64,000 nucleotides of DNA from Eulemur rufifrons (lineage: Eukaryota; Chordata; Mammalia; Primates; Lemuridae): the NCBI RefSeq assembly GCF_041146395.1, contig NC_090984.1, positions 84,827,114-84,891,113 of the forward strand. The letters run 5' to 3'. Below, in pieces: positions 58,690 to 64,000 of this stretch. The notes beneath the pieces were generated by a model. The model did not search any database. It was given only the letters and a program-made list of their open reading frames with translations, and was not told the origin of the DNA. Position 1 is the first letter of the stretch, and each line of letters opens with the position of its first letter. Both the position numbers and the translations under genes were made by a program.

Positions 58690-59900
58690 CCTTTCTCTTG
58701 TATCTTCAATCCAGCTTATTTCTTTCAGCCTTGAATCATGCTAGATATTAACAGTACTAAAGAAAACCTCTCCCTTGACTCTGTTTCTCATTCAACCCTG
58801 TGACTCCTAGTTAGCTTCCATCCTATTACTATTTCCCTTATCTGCAAACATCTTGAAAAAGTAGTCTCCACCAATGATTCCCCAATGCTGGTACTTTTCA
58901 GTATCACAAATCAGAGCTTGGGCATAGTGAGTCAGAAGATCCCCAAGTAATCCTAATACACTACTAAGTCTGGGAGCCTCTGAACCCTACACTATAGTCA
59001 TTTTTGTTTTCTTGTCTCTTATTCACTATTAATTCTACCTCTTCTTTTATATTCCTGTTATTCTACTTAAATGGCATTCCCAGGGGTATCCAGTGAGCTC
59101 CCAGTTACCCCATTCAGTGGCCTTTTCTCCTCATTCTTCCTGGCCTCTCTTTGAAGGATTCTACACCTAACTGTTTTCTCCTCCTGGAAACTTCCCTTGG
59201 CTTCTGAGTCACCATGTTCCATTGCATTTCAATGTCACTTAGGAATTGCTTTTGGGGGAGAGGTGAAAATGCAGATCCTCAGGTTCATCTGTCTTAAAAT
59301 TCTGACTCAGTAGTCTGAAATCTGGCCCAGGAATCAGCACTCTGACAAGCCTGATTCTGATGCAGGTGGTCCGTGGCTATCACCGCTATGGATTGCTTCT
59401 TTTCCTACCTCTCTGACAGCCTCAGGCATCATTCACTGGACCAGTGGCTTGTTGCTAAACATAATTCCTGTGGTGTGCCTGGCAGAGTGCAAGGTGGACG
59501 CTGGGGAATCAAGCATGGACCTGCTCTTCTCAAAGACGTTACTGTCCATGCTGTCTCTTAGTTATCACATTCAGCCCTTACTTCTAGGCTGATTCTTCTC
59601 AAATCTATTTCTCTGTTTCAGATCATTCTGCTGAGTTTCAAACTTTCATTTCTAAATAGCTAAGGGATATTTCCACCCGTACTTCCCACAGGCACCTCCA
59701 GCGTGTCCAAAGTAGAACACAGCTTCCTACAAAAACCTGTTTCTCTCTCATTTTCCCTTCCTAGTTAGTGACATTGCTATCTTCCCAACTACCCAAACCC
59801 CCAGAATTACATTCCCATCCTCCTAGCCCCTTACCTCTCACCCCTTACCTGATATCCGAACAGTTAGCAAATACTGAATTCACCCAGCCCACTGCAGTAA
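58690..59900 (+). repeat. L2 LINE, sense, split by a MER5-like element
   Basis: 'acatcttgaaaaagtagtct' (pre-RT) and, further on, 'tccacccgtacttcccacag' 'gcacctccagcgtgtccaa' (after RT) are L2 sense. Between them is a hAT fragment. Confidence 0.55.
59225..59380 (+). mobile_element. MER5-like hAT-Charlie fragment
   Basis: 'gaaaatgcagatcctcaggt', 'tctgactcagtagtctgaaa' and 'gattctgatgcaggtggtcc' follow the MER5 group. The ends are worn. Confidence 0.5.
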
Positions 59901-60038
59901 TTTTAAACAGAATGATATAATTGGGTTTGTATTTTTAAAATATTAGTATTGGAAGTGGTTTAAAGTGTAACAGTTTACAAAGTGAGGTCTGGGAAAGGTA
60001 TTGGAACTCATGTTTATTTTTATCTACATAGGAAATTA

Positions 60039-60168
60039 GGCCAGGCACAGTGGCTCACATCTGTAATCCTAGCATTTTGGGAGGCTGAGGCAATCCTGTC
60101 TCTATAAAAAGTTTAAAAATTAGCCAGCACACCAGTCTGGTTAATAGAGTGAGATCCTGTCACTTAAA
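60039..60168 (+). repeat. Alu with internal deletion
   Basis: GGCCAGGCACAGTGGCTCAC head and a 'gagtgagatcctgtcact' tail, but about half of each arm is missing. Confidence 0.8.
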
Positions 60169-60519
60169 AATTAAATTTTACTAGTATTGGATTAGCTGTA
60201 GAACATATCAATCATTTATAAATAAATATACAAATTTGGAGGATAGTTTACTGTTTGAACTGGCAGAATACTAGAGGTAGGAAATCAGGATAAAGATGCT
60301 ATTACAGCAGTCCAATTAAGGATCAGTAAGAGCCTAAGGACTTGATTTTTGATCACAGGAATGAGTGATCCATGATAACTGTTATGCTCTGGCTTGGGGA
60401 AGGTGAATGATAACAGTCAGTGAACCTGGGAGCACACGTATACTTTTTCCATTAGATTGTCTTATTCTAATTAGACAGACTGTCCTGTTCATGCTGGACC
60501 CCTCCTCCAGAACACCATT

Positions 60520-61145
60520 CATTCATTCAGCAAATACTTAGAAGGTCTACTTTGAGCTAGCTGCCGTTCTTGGTGCTAGAGATAGAGAGGATGAACAAGA
60601 CACTAGAGGTCCTTGCCCTCATGGAACTCACTTGGAGGGGTAGGGGGAGAGGGGAGAGTAACAAACAGTAAACAAAAAAGGTAACACAACTTGTGTTGCA
60701 TACCATGATGGAAACAAACAAGTTAGGGGATAACTGTAGATGCCATGGTGTCAGGGAAGGCCTCTCTGCAGAGCCTACAATTGAGCTGAGCCCTCGGGGT
60801 AAAGAGAGAACCAGCTTTATCAAGGGCCTGGGTGCAGCATTTTGGGCGAAAGAAACAAAGTGCAATGGTTCAAAGTGAAAAGGAGCTCAGGATGTTAGAG
60901 GAACAGAAAAGAGGCCTGTGTGACTAGAATTGAATAAACAAGGAGTGATGTGGATGGAGTTGGAGAGAGGACGGGCCCATTGGCCATGGGCAGGAGTTGG
61001 CATTGTCTTCTATGCAGTGGGAAGACATCCAGAGGGTTAAAGCAGAGAAGCGATCTTTTCTGAGTTGCACTTTTAAAGACTGAGGGAGAAATGTATTTGG
61101 GGATGGCTGAGGGGTGGAATCAGATCTCAGTTTTAGACATTTTAA
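60520..61145 (-). repeat. L2 LINE, antisense
   Basis: 'ttcattcattcagcaaatac', 'ccttgccctcatggaactca', 'ttttagacattttaagtttg' follow antisense L2 3' end to RT. Confidence 0.7.
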
Positions 61146-61297
61146 GTTTGAGCCATGATGTGAAACCTACCTTGTTTGTTTTATTTAATTAGTTGAACCT
61201 CCAAGCATTTAATTTCTTCTGTCTTTATCATAGCTAGGTCCTACAGAAATTCTGCAAATACATACCAGGCATAGGACTGAAACAATTAGTCAGGTTA

Positions 61298-61318
61298 GGA
61301 GGAGGAGGAGGAGGAGGA
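61298..61318. repeat. (GGA)7 microsatellite
   Basis: Perfect trinucleotide run. Confidence 0.95.
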
Positions 61319-61369
61319 TGTTTTCTCTGCTCTAAGTTCTTTGTCTTTGTGCCAGTGATGAAGCTATAT

Positions 61370-62080
61370 TACCTCTCAGCTCCAAACCCACCCCTCTGTA
61401 CTCTGCTTTGTGATACCGGGGCTAGGACTCTGCAAACCACATTTATGCCCTGCCACCTGGCTCCCAGTGAGGTTTTGCAAATCGGAGCAATGGAGGGAGA
61501 TTGGAAGATAGGAGGAAAAAGGGATTTGCTCCTTCTTCTTTGTGTAGGCTTCCTGTTTGCTTTCTGTTCCTGTGAGTGTCACCCTAGCCTCGCTTCTTCA
61601 CCTTGGCAGTGGCAGTTGCTTCCAGGAGCAGCAGTTGAATCCAGATTGCAGTTCTTGCCAAATCTGCTTCCTTTTTTTTTCCCCCAGGGAGATTTTTTTT
61701 TTATTTCAGCATATTATGGGGGTACAAATGTTTAGGTTACGTATGTTGCCCTTGTGCCCCCTTCCCCCCCAAGTCAGAGCTCAAATCTGCTTCCTTGCTC
61801 GGACTCAGGACACAAGCCCCAGCTCAGCGGCACCCTCTCCCCAGCGGTTTCAGCTCTATGGGGCTCTTCCTGCAAACTTCTAAATTTTTATAATTCAGGC
61901 TTCATTCTGTTTCCCAAGCTCTGTGGATGGTGGCTGCTTCCTGCAATTGCTACCACTGTTATATTAATACCTTTGTGTTCCCCTTTCGACTTTTCAGTTA
62001 ACAACTGTTTATGTTAATCTCTGATAAAATAATTAGTGTGTTTTCTGTCTCCTGCCTGGATTTCAATCAACACAATTAGA
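61370..62080 (+). repeat. Ancient repeat, unnamed, related to 31310-31880
   Basis: 'gatggtggctgcttcctgca' and 'tgtgttttctgtctcctgcc' plus 'tggatttcaatcaacaca' parallel the copy at 31.3-31.9 kb. A short L1 piece (61674-61781) interrupts it. The 128-codon frame here has no known domain. Confidence 0.4.
61674..61781 (-). mobile_element. Very short L1 insertion with perfect target-site duplication
   Basis: 108 bp: T-run, CCCCCAGGGAGA, second T-run, then the L1 3' end 'atttcagcatattatggggg'. Flanked by CAAATCTGCTTCCTT at 61659-61673 and 61782-61796, identical over 15 bp. Strongly 5' truncated. Confidence 0.9.
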
Positions 62081-62089
62081 TATTACCTC

Positions 62090-63260
62090 CTATAAGTCTG
62101 ACACAATTTACTAAGATAGACAGAAAATTGAAACTAAATGAGGTTGAATAATTAGCTCATATCATATAGCTAATGGGTGGTAGAGTTGGGATTTGAACTG
62201 TTTAGTTTTGCCTGAAGCTTGTTCTGTAATCACTAATCACCTCCCTACATTGCCTGAAAAACATATGTTTAGCACTGAACTGTAGGTACAATTTCCAAAT
62301 TCATTCACCATTTTTATTGCCTTTCTATAACCTATTATTAGACCCAGAATTTCCCAAAATATATCCCAAGCAACACTAGTGCTACGAGAAGATCTGTGAA
62401 ATATGGATTCTGGACTCCAGTAAGTTTAGGAATTGCCATATACTGTACTCTTCAGAGGAGTCACAATGAACATTAGTGTAATAAGGGCTCTGAGAATTCT
62501 TGCAATAAAATTTAAATATGTAACCAGGCAATTTCTCATAAATTTTCTGACTGGAAATATCCCAAGGACATGGAAATTGGGGGGGTTAATCAATATATAT
62601 TCTAACATATCCTGTGCGACAGTAGTGCTTGGTTAGGAGAAAGCTGTTGGTACAAGCGATTGTAGGATGCTGTCAACATAGAGAAGTTGCTTTTTAAAAA
62701 TATTGGGGAAAGGGATTCTTATATTTGTTTAGGTTATAAAATCATGGCCTTAGATTTGTACTCTTTGGCATTTTAACTATTTAAACCTCATACTTTCAGT
62801 TGAAAAAGATACAGGCAATTCTTGGATCAAACCAAGGTCAGAAAAAGTATCTGATGACTTCCAGTATAAGTAATTTTTACTTTCTTTCTCTCATGCCAAT
62901 CTGGGAGCAAGTTATCCCTCCACGAGATCTGAAGCCCCACTTTCATAATCCTGACCTGTATAAGTCCTGTAAGTAGGAGTGGTTCTGCAATACTTACCTC
63001 TAACCTTCTGACTGTATTTATTGGAAAGTGTATCTACAACACCTTATGAGATGTTTTACTATAATTAATACTTCACACATTTGTTTATTTTTAAGAAGTG
63101 TGAACCCATCTACATTTGTGGTTAAAATTGTGGTTCATTTGCTTATGTTTATATTTTATTTGAATAACTATACCAGTTAAAGACAGTATCCTTACATGTC
63201 TGAAAAATCAGAGTTAGCCCTTCTCATCTAACTCTATTTTAGAGAAAGCTGCCTCAAAAT
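62090..63260. other. Intergenic, nothing definite
   Basis: AT-rich. A MIR-like phrase near 62100-62240 ('tagctcatatcatatagcta' 'atgggtggtagagttgg') is possible. No gene. Confidence 0.35.
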
Positions 63261-63264
63261 CTCC

Positions 63265-63735
63265 TTCATGGAATATTATTCAGCCTTAAAAAGGAATGAA
63301 GTACTCACTGCTGCCCATCACTGCAAGGGGCTCAGTGTGTATTCATTCACTTACTCAAGTTTACTGAGTGCTTACTATTAATATGTGCCACTCACTGGGC
63401 CAGCTGCTAGGGACAAAAAAAAAGGAATGAAGCACTGATACATGTCACAACGTGGATGAATCCTGACGATGATACACTAAGTGAAATAAGCCAGTCACAA
63501 AAGGACAAATACTGTATGATTCCACTTACATGAGGTTCCCACAGTACTCAAATTCATAGAGACAGAAAGTAGAATGGTGGCTGCCAGGGGCCAAGAGAAA
63601 GGGAATGGGGAGTTATTCCTTAATGGGGCAGAGTTTCAGTTTGGGATGATGAAGTTCTGGAAATGAATGGCGGTGATGGTTGCACAACATTGTGAATATA
63701 CTTAATATCACTAAAATGTACACTTAAGAATGGCT
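63265..63735 (+). repeat. L1M LINE 3' part, interrupted
   Basis: 'tggaatattattcagcctta', 'gtgaaataagccagtcacaa', 'gaatggtggctgccaggggc', 'aaatgtacacttaagaatgg' are L1M sense. A 113-bp insertion with duplication interrupts it at 63306-63418. Confidence 0.85.
63306..63418 (+). mobile_element. Small polyadenylated retroposed insert
   Basis: 113 bp ending in an A run, flanked by AAAAAGGAATGAAGTACT (63288-63305) and the same with one change (63419-63436). L1M consensus order resumes exactly after it. The inside includes antisense-L2-like text ('tactgagtgcttactatta'). Source RNA unknown. Confidence 0.75.
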
Positions 63736-64000
63736 AAGCCAGGTGACGTGGCGTGCATCCCAAGAGTCCAGTGCTTCACCTGAGGTCCACCATGGCCAGG
63801 TTTATCCTGTGCCAGCCAGCAGCTCTGGTGGGGCCCGGATTATTAGGCCATGACCCTACTGGTGTAAAAATTTGTGAGGGATTCAGGAAATTGGTGCAGG
63901 CAATTACCATTCTGCCCTGGGCTAGCAGAACACTGGATTTCTATCTGAATGTGTGCCCCTGCCAACACTGAGCTATTTCTGAGTTCCTTATCATGAGATC
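63736..64000. other. Intergenic, unassigned right edge
   Basis: Moderately GC-rich, beginning GCCAGGTGACGTGGCGTGC, which faintly recalls an Alu/7SL head but then diverges completely. Not assigned. Confidence 0.3.

Noticed and set aside
61349..61735. 128-codon plus-strand frame
   Set aside because: It runs from an unnamed repeat into the inserted antisense L1; no motif and not a coherent protein.
63736..63800. Alu or 7SL head at the right edge
   Set aside because: Only about 20 bases look similar; the rest diverges entirely.

Overview
The window is nuclear DNA from a primate, most likely a strepsirrhine (lemur, loris or galago). Several Alu copies (7.6, 30.6, 35.5 and 47.4 kb) share a longer middle linker, with a 'tagaaagaaatta' block followed by a second A-rich stretch, that I know as typical of strepsirrhine Alus and that haplorhine Alus lack. 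The species cannot be fixed from this window.

There are two protein-coding genes, arranged head to head. GMFB (glia maturation factor beta) is on the minus strand, with its coding sequence at 1392-15355 in seven coding exons (142 aa). Its 3' UTR appears to run off the left edge. CGRRF1 (cell growth regulator with RING finger domain 1) is on the plus strand, coding sequence 28427-51486 in six exons (332 aa). All exon joins were checked by hand: phases agree and the summed lengths give 429 and 999 bp. The GMFB-CGRRF1 order matches the human 14q22 neighbourhood as I know it. About 13 kb of repeat-rich DNA separates the two CpG-rich promoters (about 14.87-15.56 kb and 28.12-28.64 kb). From about 52.2 kb to the right edge I see only intergenic sequence and repeats.

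The most interesting signal is in the splicing. GMFB intron 4 has AT-AC ends with a near-perfect minor (U12) spliceosome 5' site and branch site. CGRRF1 intron 3, only 140 bp long, has a U12-type GT-AG signature. So two neighbouring, divergently transcribed genes each carry a minor-class intron, a class making up well under 1% of introns. Retention of either intron would break the protein; in CGRRF1 it would leave a 145-residue membrane-anchored product without the RING. The GMFB start codon also stands alone as the last three bases of exon 1, 8.4 kb from the rest of the reading frame.

The remaining sequence is mostly layered repeats: a 3.3 kb degenerate L1 with one Alu inside it and another at its 5' edge (7.6-11.3 kb); old L2 LINEs, several with recognisable reverse transcriptase remnants; LTRs of class I endogenous retroviruses, including a complete solo LTR with TG...CA ends and a 4-bp duplication (19688-20298); two MER2 DNA transposons; a MER20; and many L1M, MIR and Alu pieces. 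A tRNA-Glu(TTC)-like sequence lies at 20819-20889. Two very short retroposed insertions with clear target-site duplications lie at 61674-61781 and 63306-63418. I found no CRISPR array, prokaryotic feature or convincing additional protein-coding gene.
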